From contig JBITNC010000001.1 of the NCBI GenBank assembly GCA_050084985.1, positions 60,016,001-60,080,000 on the forward strand: 64,000 bases of DNA, read 5' to 3'. The translations under genes and the position numbers were made by a program. This DNA comes from Nageia nagi. Its lineage: Eukaryota; Pinophyta. Positions 11,683 through 22,908 of this stretch are shown piece by piece (within the stretch, counting starts at the first letter, position 1; every line of letters begins with the position of its first letter). A model generated the notes under the pieces. The model saw nothing but the letters and a program-made list of their open reading frames with translations, did not search any database and had not been told where the DNA came from.

Positions 11683-12476
11683 ATGGTAGAAGATGGTAAG
11701 TTTAGGGTTGAGAAATTTAATGACCAAAACTTCTCACTATGGAAGATGTAGATGGAAGATTATCTGTATCAAAAGATCTATACCTACCATTGGGTGGAAA
11801 AATAAATAAGCTGATAGATATGACAAATGAAGATTAGAACCTTCTCGATAGAAAGGCACTCAGAGCAATATGGTTGAGCCTCACTGCATTAGTCACCTTC
11901 AACATTTCAAAGGAAATAATGATAGAGGGTTTGTTTCAGATATTATCGAAACTATATGATAAACCCTTGACCTCAAACAAGGTATTTCTTATGAAATGAT
12001 TATTTAATATGAAGATGTAAGAAGGTGGATCTGTTACAGATCATTTAAATGATTTTAATACTATTACAAGTCAGTTAAGTTCTGTAGAGGTAAAATTTGA
12101 TGATGAAGTTAGAGCTCTATTATTCTTGTGTTCATTACCAAAAAGTTGGAATGGTTTAGTAATGGCCATTAGTAACTCTATGTCTGGATCTAGTACTTTA
12201 AAGTTTGATGATGTTATCGGTGCTATCCTTAGCGAGGAAATGCAATAGAAAAGCTTCGGTGAGACATCAAGAAATGCTTTGAGTGTAGATTCTAGGGGAA
12301 GAAAAATGGAAAAAGGAAAGAGCTCAAGATATCATAGTAAATCAAGGAAAGGTAGATCCAAGTCCAAATCAAGGATAGAGTGTTGGAAATGCGAAAAGAA
12401 AGGACATCTAAAGAGAGACTATAGATCTTAGAAGGGAAAAGAAGGAGATGCACAGTAAGAAAACAATCATGAAGTA
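11683..12476 (+). pseudogene. Copia gag with damaged zinc knuckle (level 3)
   Basis: It starts at ATG 11,683 (M-V-E-D-G-K-F), followed by the copia gag motif F-N-D-Q-N-F-S-L-W-K-M. A TAG stop replaces the usual Gln of the next residues. Gag core blocks continue to about 12,230 (for example L-L-F-L-C-S-L-P-K-S-W). A Lys/Ser/Arg-rich basic linker is at 12,300-12,370. The knuckle at about 12,380-12,425 reads C-W-K-C-E-K-K-G-H-L-K-R-D-Y: the last Cys of CX2CX4HX4C is Tyr. Confidence 0.85.
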
Positions 12477-12479
12477 AAT

Positions 12480-13570
12480 GTGACAGGTGAGGTGTTAGAA
12501 GATGCTTTGATTCTTTCTTTTGAAAATATTAATGATTCTTGGGTGGTAGATTTAGGGGCCTCATTCCATGCCACACTTGATAAGAAATATTTTCATGACT
12601 ATGTTCAAGGAGATTTTGGACAAGTTCATTTGGGTGATGATAAACCCTATAAAATTGTTGGAATGGGTAAGGTTCTTGTAAAATAGTAGAATGGAAACCA
12701 ATGGCTACTAAAGGAGGTAAGGCATGTTCCAGATATAAAGAAAAATTTGATTTCAATAGGGTAGTTAGGTAGTGAAGGTTGTGTGACAACTTTCACAGAT
12801 AAAACTTGGAAGGTCACCAAAGGAGTCCTGGTAATAACAAGAGGTGAAAAGGTTGGTACATTGTATTTATGTAATGGTATTTCTAACTCTGTTAATGCTT
12901 TAACTTCTAAACGAGTAGACATAGCATTATGGAATCATAGGCTCGAACATATGAGTGAAAAGGGGATGAAGATTCTTCACTCAAGAAATTTGTTGCCAGG
13001 TTTGAAGAATGTTGATTTGGATTTTTGTGAGAATTGCATTTATGGAAAATAGAAGAGAGTCAAATTTCTTAGAGTTGGGAAAGAAAAGAAGAGCCAAAAA
13101 TTAGAGCTTGTGCATATAGATGTATGGGGACCTACCCAGGTATCATCTCTCGATGGCTCTCATTATTATGTTACCTTTATTGATGATGCAACTAGAAAAA
13201 CTTGGATTTATTGTATTAAGAATAAATTTGATGTATTTGATACTTTCAAGAAATGGAAAGCTTTGGTTGAGATTGATATAGGAAAGAAATTAAAGTGTCT
13301 TAGATCAGACAATGGAGGTGAATATTGTAGCAAAGAGTTTGATAGGTACTTTTTAGAACATGAAATTCACAGAGAGAAGATAGTTTCAAGAACACCACAA
13401 GAAAATGGTGTGTCAAAAAGGATGAACAGGATAATCATGGAGCGTGTAAGGTGCATGAGATTGCATGTAGGATTGCCTTTACAGTTTTGGGTAGATGCTA
13501 TAGATACTACTATTTATCTAATAAAAGAGGGCCTTCAAGTTCCTTGGATGGTGGTGTTCTAGAGGAAGTA
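12480..13570 (+). pseudogene. Copia protease and integrase (level 3)
   Basis: The protease active site at about 12,537 reads W-V-V-D-L-G-A-S, where the family has D-S-G-A, so the Ser is lost. The pre-integrase zinc region is at 12,783-13,060 (W-N-H-R-L-E-H-M ... C-E-N-C-I-Y-G-K) with H and C ligands kept. The integrase core is at 13,110-13,562. The first Asp is in H-I-D-V-W-G-P and the second in R-S-D-N-G-G-E-Y. The third acidic residue, 36 positions later, is Lys in N-G-V-S-K-R-M-N where Glu is normal. Stops are few here (TAG at about 12,687 and 13,051), but the enzyme lacks its catalytic Glu. Confidence 0.88.
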
Positions 13571-15600
13571 TGGATAGGTAAAAAGGTAAACTACTCTTTT
13601 TTAAAGCCTTTTAGTTGTGAGGCCTTTGTCCATATTGATAAAGAAAATAGAACAAAGCTTGAGGCAAAGTCAAAGAAATGTACCTTTATTAGATATGGTG
13701 TTAATGATTTTGGTTATTGCTTATATGATTACAAAAATCACAAAATCATTAGGAGCAGAGATGTAATATTCAATGAAAAGGTCTTCTATAAGAATTAGTT
13801 GCAGGAAAAGAAATAAGAAAAAGAAAATAAGGAATACGTAGTTTTTGATGAAATCACTAGAAAAGTAAAGGTGCCTAAAAATAATAATAACTAACAACCA
13901 CAACTGCAGTAACCACCATAATAGCAACAGGCACCCCAAACACCTGAAAGTGGTGTTAGAAGATCTACTAGGATAAGTAGACCCCCTGAATGATACTCTC
14001 CTTCATTATATTATTTATTATTGACTGATTCTGGTGAACTTGAATGTTATGAAGAAGCGATGCAGGTTGAAAGTAGGAAGAAGTGGGAGGTAGCCATGGA
14101 AGAAGAGATGGACTCCTTAATGCATAACCAGACTTGGGACTTAGTCAGGATTGCCTGCAGGAAAAACTACACTAAAGAATAAATGGGTTTATAGGTTGAA
14201 GGAAGAAGATGGAGGAAAATAGAGGTACAAAGCTAGACTTGTGGTGAAGGGGTTTACATAGAAGAAAGGTATTGATTTTGATGAAATATTTTCTCTTATT
14301 GTTAAAATGACTTCAATCAAAACTATTTTTAGTCTTGTAACAGCTAAAGATTTGCATCTTGAGCAGTTAGATGTAAAGACAACCTTTCTCCATGGGGATT
14401 TGGAGGAAGAGATATATATGCAACAACCATAAGGATATGAGGTGAAAGGGAAGGAGAAACTAGTGTGTAGGTTGAAGAAGAGCTTGTATGGCTTAAAACA
14501 GGCTCCAAGGTAGTGGTATCTAAAATTTGACAAGTTTATGTCTGAATAAGGTTATACTAGATGCCACTCTAATCATTGTGTTTATTTGAAAAAGCAAAAT
14601 GATGGTAGCTATATTATATTATTATTGTATGTAGATGACATGCTTGTTGCAGGGTCTAACATGTAGGAAATAAATGTGCTCAAAAGAAAATTGGCAAATT
14701 CATTTACAATGAAGGATTTGGGAGTTGCAAAATAAATCCTTGGTATGAGAATCACTAGAGATAGGAAAAATCTTAAATTAACATTATCTCAGAATGAGTA
14801 CATACAAAAGGTATTAAAAAGATTTAATATGCACAATGCAAAACTAGTTAGTACACCTTTTGCTAGCCATTTCAAACTTAGTAAGGAAATGTGCCCAAAG
14901 ACCTAAGAAGACATGGATTATATGTCTAAAGTTCCATATGCATCAGCAGTTGGAAGCTTAATGTATGTAATGGTCTACACAAGGCCTGATATTGCACATG
15001 TAGTTGGAGTTGTAAGCAGTACATGAACAATCCAAGAAAGGAACATTGGATGGTAGTGAAATGGATTCTCAGATATCTAAAAGGTACCACAAATTAAGCA
15101 TTATGCTTTGGTGGTTCAAATATTTCCCTATAGGGATATGTTGATGCAGATATGGTAGGTGATAGAGATAACAGGAGGAGCACTATAGGATATGTATTTA
15201 CTATTGATGGAACAGCTATCAGTTGGGTTTCAAAAATCTAAAGTGTTGTTGCACTTTCAACAATAGAAGCAGAGTATGTTGCTACTATAGAGGCTAGTAA
15301 AGAAATGATTTAGTTACAAAGGTTTATGGGTGAATTAGGTAAGGAGCATGATATGGGGACATTATACAGTGATAGCCAAAGTGCCATTCATCTTACAAAG
15401 AACTTAGCATTTCATTCTAGGACTAAACACATATAGCTCAAGTACCATTTCATATGATCAGTGTTGGAAGATGGAGATTAAAGTTGGAAAAGATACATAC
15501 TAGCTAGAATCTTATAGATATGCTAACAAAAGTTGTAACTAAGGAGAAACTAAGAATATGCTTAGTTTCAATTGGTCTTCAAGGATGATGATGAAGATGA
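13571..15600 (+). pseudogene. Copia reverse transcriptase and RNase H (level 3)
   Basis: The integrase C-terminal block is at 13,571-13,798 (F-G-Y-C-L-Y-D-Y). A Gln-rich linker at 13,880-13,960 has several CAG/CAA codons now TAG/TAA. RT starts near 14,070 (K-K-W-E-V-A-M-E-E-E-M-D-S-L). It carries L-D-V-K-T-T-F-L-H-G-D-L-E-E (about 14,368) and an intact catalytic box L-L-Y-V-D-D-M-L-V-A-G (about 14,620). RNase H is at 15,130-15,450 with Y-V-D-A-D, S-T-I-E-A-E-Y and Y-S-D-S-Q-S-A-I, so its acidic residues are present. About a dozen in-frame stops lie almost all at expected Gln positions. Confidence 0.9.
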
Positions 15601-15671
15601 GCAATAACTAGGTCCAAAGAGGAGTCATTGTACAGCAAATGAAGTAGTAATGGAGTTGCTACAATCATTCT

Positions 15672-15684
15672 CCAAGTGGGAGAT
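15672..15684 (+). promoter_or_regulatory. Polypurine tract of level-3 copia
   Basis: ccaagtgggagat directly before the 3' LTR, a common plant copia polypurine tract. Confidence 0.8.
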
Positions 15685-16357
15685 TGTTGTGTGTGGAGCA
15701 TGATTATTCAGAGTTCTTTATTTCAGCTAGATGTATACACCAGAATTTTGTACACCCCTCCATGTGGGGGGGTTACAGGGGGGACTTATCTCCCCTACGA
15801 GGGTTCAGGGGGGACCATCCCCCCAGCTGGGGGGTTCGGGGACCAACGATCCCCTTACAAGGGTTCAGGGGGGACCATCCCCCCAGCTGGGGGGTCCAAG
15901 GGCCAATAGTCCCCCAATGGGGGTTCAGGGGTAGCACCCTCGAAGCTAAAAATAGATGTAAAATCATCTTGTAAAAGTATAGTAATTTATAGTCAATCTA
16001 AGCTGTTCATTAGGTAGATGATTTGACGATAGAACTTATGTTTAGTTTAGGGTTTCTTTTTACCCTAAATGGTAACCCCTCTCTTTGTATAAGGGCATTG
16101 TAATAGATGTGATTGGTGAGTGAGAAATAGAGACGTGAGATGTGAGAGAAAATAGAGGATATTACAGTGGATCTACTATAGGTTGTATCTCTTCATTATT
16201 GCTGGATAATAGAAAGGCAGGATTGGCTATTCAGTGTGGACGTAGCCCAAACTGGGTGAACCATGTATATCTATGTCTCTCTTATTTATGTGTTTTTTAT
16301 GTTTATATTTATACAATATTTTATGTTCCATTGCCCCATAATATATAATTTCTAACA
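15685..16357 (+). repeat. 3' LTR of level-3 copia
   Basis: It begins TGTTGTGTGTGG and ends TCTAACA, followed by the TSD tagag. It is collinear with 10,934-11,607. The GC-rich block at about 15,762-15,940 contains two near-identical copies of a roughly 59-bp unit with the palindrome ccccagctgggg. Confidence 0.95.
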
Positions 16358-16870
16358 TAGAGAGTAGATCCTTAATGTTTTTTTATGACATCTTAGCAAC
16401 AAGATTATTATAGGGCCATAGTTTATACTTGGTTGATAAGTGTACTGGCATTTTCTCTTAGCATGCAGTATCCCATACCTCCATTGAGTTACATGCTTAT
16501 TGATTTATCTAATTATTAGGAAAGTAGTAGTGCTCAAGGGATGGTAGGTTCTCCAAGTAGTATAGGGAGATCAAGAGCCTTTCCTAGCAAAGGTATTACA
16601 CCTTGGGCATCCTCCCAAGGTATTTTTAGATCATTAGAGTTATAGGGGGCTACTTGACCAGCCATCCCTACAGGGTCTATTGGTACTACTCCTCTTGTTC
16701 ATGACACTAGGGAGTCAAGTAAATGGTAGAGAGATTACCATAGTTCTCAAGGTTAGGGTAGTGGTTGGAGTAGTCCTTGAGGAGGATCTAGTGGTTGGGG
16801 TAGTCCATGAGGATACCCATATTATACTTTGAGACTATATACTTTATGAGATCATGTATTTTTATATATT
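16358..16870 (+). pseudogene. PMD protein C-terminal part, level 2, after copia insertion
   Basis: This continues the PMD frame from 10,933. It reads a Ser/Gly-rich tail at about 16,540-16,830, with repeats like G-S-G-W-S-S-P and S-S-G-W-G-S-P. TAG/TGA codons interrupt it. A low-complexity tail after a coiled coil is also present in the second PMD gene (36,280-36,480). The exact end is not clear. Confidence 0.6.
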
Positions 16871-18159
16871 TTTTATGAGATGATGTAATTTGAGACATTA
16901 TGATTTGATATGTTATATGATTGAGTAGTTGAGGATATTTTGGGTTATATAATGTTTAGTTTTATATTGATAAATAGGTATATGATGATATGTTTTCTTA
17001 TGATTATATATTCATGTTTATGATGGTTTCATATATTGAATGATGTTCAAATGTTTTGATGCTATTACCATAAAGGTTATATAAAATACTAGATAATGAA
17101 ATTTTTGTAAATAAAATTTTATAAGACATATTTTAGGTATAACAGTACAAAATTAGATGCATCAATTTTTGTTTCTTGGCTATGTATGTGTATAAATAAA
17201 TGTATGATAAGAAATGTTATACAAATATAAAAGATAACTAGAATAAGAAGATCACTTATCAATTTAAATAACAATAATGATAATTTTATATTGGGATATA
17301 TGGATAGTATTGATAACATAATATAATTAAAGAAATAATCAATTAACTAGCTTTATTAGTCTTTCTTTTTACCTTCATTTATGCAATTAGAAATGATATA
17401 AAACATAGTCATAATATCAAAAGTTTATCTTGAACTTGTTTGTGTATGGTAATATTCATTTACTTCTCTAGAAATCTATAAATTAAATGTTTTTAAAAGC
17501 ATAGTTTTAAAGTCAATTCTCCTTATGTGCATACAGTGGTCCAAATTTCTTTGGACATGTTACCTCTTCATTAGGTATGCCCCATTGCCAGATAGGCATC
17601 CATATACTTGATGAGGATTAACCCCTAGATCCTAGTACAACCTTGTCTATTTCCAATCAAGCATCCATAGATCTGATAAAGGATACTGCAATGACCCAAG
17701 CATATATTCTCTTTTTCTTTTTTTTTTATAGTCACATTTTTTTTGGCCCTTTTTTTTTTTTGCCTTGGGTTTGAAATGAAGCAAAATAATGGAAGAATAT
17801 TTCTTTAAAACTATACTTCAAAACATTCAATGTCTATTTGTTTTGAGATTTTAAATGTGAAAATAGTGTTTGAGTTCATGATATTCCAAAGATATCAAAC
17901 ATGTTTATCTATCATTTTAAATTGACTAAAATTTAGATAATAGATGTCATAATAGAAGCTAGAATGATAGTAACTTTAAACAACATTAAGTTAATCATAC
18001 ATATGCGATGTAATATGTATACAAATGGTATATATGAATGGGGTAATATATAAATATAAATTGATAAGTGATCTAAATCATTATAGTTTTCATCAAATAA
18101 GAATAACATTTCCTAATTTATATATAATATATATATATATAAGGCATGCTTGTCAAAAT
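16871..18159. other. No gene seen between PMD tail and gag remnant
   Basis: AT-rich sequence of about 1.3 kb where pol would be expected in an autonomous relative. There is no RT, RNase H or integrase motif on either strand. A small imperfect duplication (gcatccata-tgat-aggat, about 78 bp apart) is at 17,600-17,690, and poly-T runs lie at 17,710-17,760. Confidence 0.5.
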
Positions 18160-20577
18160 TACTCACCATTGCAAAATAAAATCATTTATTGATTCATCAA
18201 GAAGTTGTTGTAATCTTGTTAGACCAGTAATAGAGGTTTTATATTTAATATTAATCCTAAAATGTTGTAGAAAAAGATTTTCCAACTAAGAATAAGTTTT
18301 AATACTATATTTTGGCAAACCATTGTACCAATCCATTGCTTGACTAGTGAGTGTCATGGGAAGTATTCATAACATTAAAGCATCATCATTGGTAATTAAA
18401 TAACTGGAATACTTAAATTTTCTTAAATGTACTTTGGGATCTTGTTTTCCTTTAAAAGGTTCAATTTTAGGAATTTCAAACTTAAAAGGTATATCCTTCT
18501 TTGAAATACTTGGATGTATAGGTTCACTACAGATTCTCTCATATAAAAGGCTATCTTTTTTCTATTTAAGCAATATTTCTTCTATCTCTTTTAACCATTT
18601 TATTACCTCATTATCTTCTTTACTAATTTTTGGTTGAATTTTGGGTGAAACAATTTCAAAATCATTTTCTTCTTGATATCCTTGGGATGCTTCTAGTAGT
18701 AATCTAGAATAACCTTGATTATAAGGAGTAGCTTGTTATTGTGATTATTGATAAGTTAACATTTGTGTTTGAGGAATTTGTTGTAAAGTTCCCATTACTC
18801 ATAATGGTTATGGTACTTGATAAGTTTGTTGTACATATTATGGTTGTTGTTGTTAGGTCATAGGTTGATATTATATCTTTTGACCTTGAGGTGGCATTTG
18901 TACGATAAGTTGATAATTTGGTAATTTACCTTGTACTTGAGGATAACATGTAGCTTGTTGATTTGGTTGTTGAGTATATGATTTTTCTTGAAATTAGGGA
19001 ACCACTTGTTTATTTTGAAATGGTTTAATAAGTGATGAACTTTGTTGTTGAAGAGGTAAATACTTACTTTTAAATATAGGTTGTTGTGACTAAACTTGTG
19101 GTTGTTGATATGAAGTTTGATATTGATGTGGCATTGTTTAAATCTACTTTTGTTGAGGCATTTGTTGTAAAAAAATTGTTTGAAGAATAGATTTTCCTTT
19201 TTGTACATAAGAAATGAAATTTTATGGTTGATTTTGTTTACTTATTAAAGCCAATCCTTATGTTGATTTGTAGTGGGGATTTACTTGTATGTTTTATGCT
19301 TTTGGAGTTTGTAATACTGGTATCATACTTTGAATTGGCTAACTTGTTGTATGAATAGTAATAGCTTGTTCTTAATACATTGGTTATTTTTCCTTTTATT
19401 GTATCTATACCATCTGACCTTGTGTTTGCATTTGTGGTCTTATAGGAGTTTGACTTTGTTGAGGCATATCTATTATATATTCATATCTAGGTGTTTTAGG
19501 ATTTTGATTTTCTTGTGGCATACCTAAATTATATTGTATTTATGATGGTATTTGAAATTACTGAATCATCTTTGATGTATTTTGAATTTGAGATGGAAAT
19601 TATTGTTGAATATCAAAAGCTTGTAATACAACTTAAAGATCTTCTATCTGTTGAAAAGGTATTGGATATTGTTGAGTAAACTTAATTAACTCTTGTTCCT
19701 TTTTTGCTTCTAAATCTTGATCATATCTTTGTAAATTTTGTTGAAACTCTTCTTGTGTAAGTTTTGGTAGTGCTTTTTCCTTTGTATGCATATATGGAAG
19801 AATTGTTTGTAACATTAGTCATTTACTACTAGATTCTTGTAAATCTGATAATTTTTTAAATGGCATAGTTGCAAATCTGAGTGCATTGTTGATATAACAA
19901 GATTCTTATAAGGGTTTTGTTTAGATTGCAAAAGCTAGTAAGGATTTTAAAATGAAGTAAATTCTTCTAAATTTTGTGATATAAGATTAGTTGTATGTAT
20001 AGATACCTTATCATACATGTCTTGCATCTCTCTTGAAATTATTTATGGTGTATAATTTGATCATCTAACATAAGAAAGAACAAATGAACCATTTGATAAA
20101 TATTTTGTAACCTTTACATACTTTGGTTTAAAACAATCCCTTTTGTAATATAGGGTCAACTTTATGTGTACTCACTAGGAGTTTTAATTTGTTTGGAGTT
20201 TGTATAGATGATTCTAAAGGTAATTAATCTAAATCATAATGAGTACCACATGGTGAAAGACTATGAACATGAGGAGAAGCTTGAGGTATATGTAATTGAA
20301 TTAATTTTCTTCTAGCTTCTATCAATGTAAGATCATGCTTTGTATATGTTTCTTGTGTTGTATTAAGTCTTTTAATATTTCCTTTTTCAAAAGATTCTTA
20401 AATTGGATTAGTTTGAAAATCTTTTGGATACACTTCTTAAAGTAATGGTGCAATACTAGATTCACGATGTGGAACTTGTTGTAACAGATTTAAACTAGTT
20501 CTATTTATTTCTTCTAAATTAATAGAACTTGAAATTTCTCTACTTTGTTGAGGTATTTGTGAATGTGTTTGGACCAT
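18160..20577 (-). pseudogene. Level-2 gag polyprotein, Gln-rich, ends after the retrotransposon gag domain
   Basis: The likely start is ATG at 20,577 (M-V-Q-T-H-S-Q-I-P-Q-Q). The N-terminal and middle parts are long (about 650 codons) and very rich in Gln, Pro and Tyr (about 18,700-19,800). E-E-F-Q-Q-N-L-Q-R-Y-D lies near 19,740. The conserved retrotransposon gag domain is at about 18,175-18,480: F-K-G-K-Q-D-P-K-V-H-L, then M-D-W-Y-N-G-L-P, then Q-L-E-N-L-F-L-Q-H-F, and E-S-I-N-D-F-I-L-Q-W. The frame ends right after this domain, with no zinc knuckle and no pol. Very many Gln codons have become TAG/TAA. Confidence 0.78.
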
Positions 20578-22036
20578 ATTTCAAAAACCATACAATGCAC
20601 CTAAGCTATATTTTTTAACTTTTGTGATTTTTTATGTATACAAGAAAAAATTGTGCATAAACATCCTACATGCATGCATATACTTATTGGTATGTTTATA
20701 TTTATTTATTTATTTTTAGTCAAGTATTTTAATAGGGTAGGCTAGTATTACTAAAGGATGTATAAGGTGAGGTTATAGCTTGGTACCTAGAAATATACTT
20801 ATACAAATAAAATATAAAAGTCTCATGAAATGAAACTTAATAGATAAAATATATTTATGCAAACTATCACTCCCAAGCATTCATGTCTATTTTTATCTTT
20901 ATTTTAATGTGATACAAATAGAATTTTGATTAAATGAATCTTTATATAAAAACCCCTATTGTTTTTTTAGTTATTATGATAAGTGAGATTCATTAATCAA
21001 ATTTAAATGAGATTCATTAACTCCATCCAGCTATGGAAGTATTATGTATGGTAAATTATCTCTTCTTACTAGTCACATTCAACCTTCAACCTCCATTGGA
21101 GTGGTAAGGGTAGACTTATTAAGAAGCCATTATGTGTACATAAATTAACTAAAATGAGATTCAATTACTCCTATAAGAGTCACATATCCCTTTTACCTCC
21201 ATTAGAGTGGTAATGGTAGATATCTTCAAGAGTGTTAATGTGAGGTTTATTCCAAAACAAAGTGAATTCATTTCCTCTTTCGTTCTTTTCTCATATTGCT
21301 CAAGATCACAATAGTGCAAGAGCAAAGGCCTTCTCAATGAATGAAAGTTTTAAGTTGAAAATGATCTCAAAAAATTAATGTACTATTTAGTGATTTAACT
21401 GCCCAAAATTCTGATTCTTTTACCTTAAGTTCATTCCACACTTAATTATGATTCATTTACCCCTTCCAATTATGGAAGTAACTTAATTCAATTCTTTTTA
21501 AATTATGTGAAAATATGAAAAAGGTTCATTTATTTTCATTATAAAATCCATTTTGTTCACCTTAGATCACCTTTCAACATAAAGGGAAAGCATATGTGGG
21601 TAAGATAACAAAAGTTTTCATATGAGTATAATGATCCCTAAAAAAAACCCCAAAAACACTTAAATATCAAATAATTTCATATGTAAAATAACTTTAACAT
21701 TTCATCTACACTTTCCTATATGCACTTTGAGCGAAGAAATCACAAATAAATTATATTATTTTTTTCTTTTTTCACTTAGTACCTATATACCAAAATGTGA
21801 GAAGGTATCATGGCACCTGTATTGCAATCGCTAACGTTCTATATCAATTGCTTGCATTCAATATTAGTCACTAGTGTCCTACTATAATTTCTAGCACTTA
21901 CTATATAGTTCCTACAAAAAAACATATTAGAGTTATTATAATGGATAAATCAAATTGATAATAGATAATAGGGAAATTAGAATTAAATACTATAAATCAA
22001 ACTCCCTATTTTTAGAGGTTTAAGTCCTCCTTCTAG
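20578..22036. other. Leader of level-2 element, no gene
   Basis: About 1.46 kb between the gag start and the 5' LTR. It contains short repeated blocks, notably ctccattggagtggtaagggtaga at 21,091 and a variant at 21,197 about 105 bp later, and repeated gagattcatta motifs. I could not assign a tRNA to the primer-binding site next to the LTR at 22,036. Confidence 0.5.
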
Positions 22037-22908
22037 TGCTAGAAATTTCAGTTAGAAAATCAAGCTTGTTAATAAATAATACAAACATAGTTAATACAAA
22101 CTAAAATTTTATTATTTTTTTGAAGACCTTGGTATTACAAACTTCAAATCACTAGATTCAATTACCTTGTGAAAGGGCTTTTCTCAATATATATATACAA
22201 TAAACTGTATGGAGTATATAGATGGAGGGTTGCCGATGACCTTATCTAAATGCTAGAAACTAAGATGAAATGCTAACACCTAAAGTTGAGTCATTGAGGA
22301 TTGTATGATTTAAAATTTTATGATTATTTTGAATTACTTTCTCTAGTTCTAGCTTTTGTTGTTTGTATCTATTATGCCTCTTGAACTTTATTGCATCTTA
22401 ATACTTGTAAACTCTACACACATGCTAAAACAACACATTAAAACATACTTATACTATTTATGAAATCATAACATAAGGAAGATAAACATATAACAATACT
22501 TAAACTGAAATAATGCTCACATTCAATAGCATAACTTTACTTCAAAATTTGGGTCACTATTATCTATTTTTTACTAGTATTTATAAATATTTTAATGGTT
22601 ATTTGTTGAATTCTTAAAGGCTAAAAAAGAGTCAAAGTTTATCATCAGCTCAAAATGACCAAAGGGATTTCACGTCCAGTGAAAACATAGGTAATGAATC
22701 ACCCTTTCTATCCATACTTTCATAGAGAGGATGAACCTTATAGTTCATCTTCTATTTTTTGTGTTTTGTTTTTTCCATTACAGAGTTGCTAATGATCCTA
22801 AGTGGACATCAGTGACCTAAACTAATTGCCAGTGATTTTGGCCTAATCATTGGCATTTTAAGTATTTTGATTTTTAATTTATAAGTGGATCATATTTTGA
22901 TGTCTATA
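22037..22908 (-). repeat. 5' LTR of level-2 element
   Basis: 872 bp, partner of 7437-8363. It ends TCTATA against TCTACA in the partner (one C to T). The outer edge is fixed by the TSD ggaac and by resumption of the level-1 LTR. The inner edge at 22,037 (TGCTAG) is less certain by a few bases. Confidence 0.87.

Larger units (their letters stand above)
10934..16357 (+). mobile_element. Level-3 Ty1/copia retrotransposon, full length, defective
   Basis: This 5424-bp element has LTRs 10,934-11,607 and 15,685-16,357, TSD tagag (10,929-10,933 and 16,358-16,362), a primer-binding site at 11,610 and a purine-rich tract before the right LTR. Domain order gag, protease, integrase, RT, RNase H is the copia order. 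It is the innermost insertion. The LTRs look roughly 94% alike by eye, with differences almost all transitions. Integrase and RT frames have many stops, so it is non-autonomous now. Confidence 0.95.
7437..22908 (-). mobile_element. Level-2 LTR element: gag plus antisense PMD gene, no pol
   Basis: It is bounded by the LTRs 7437-8363 and 22,037-22,908. The TSD is agaac (7432-7436) and ggaac (22,909-22,913), one transition apart. The level-1 LTR is continuous across it. Orientation is minus: the polypurine tract abuts the left LTR and gag reads leftward from 20,577. Between gag and the 3' LTR no RT, RNase H or integrase is visible. Instead a plus-strand PMD gene fills the space. Its own length without the copia is about 10.0 kb. 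The LTR sense start TGTAGACATC-AAAAT resembles that of the second PMD element here. Lineage assignment to Tat is inference from gag, layout and LTR ends. Confidence 0.85.

Noticed and set aside
11683-15600. TAG/TAA read as glutamine (alternative genetic code)
   Set aside because: The stops match CAG/CAA to TAG/TAA decay in dead elements. TGA and frameshifts also occur, catalytic residues are lost, and the elements are plant families. No sign of a ciliate-like nuclear code.
18858-19208. Asn/His/Lys-rich frame on the minus strand
   Set aside because: It is a shifted frame of the Gln-rich gag (CAA runs read as AAC or ACA).
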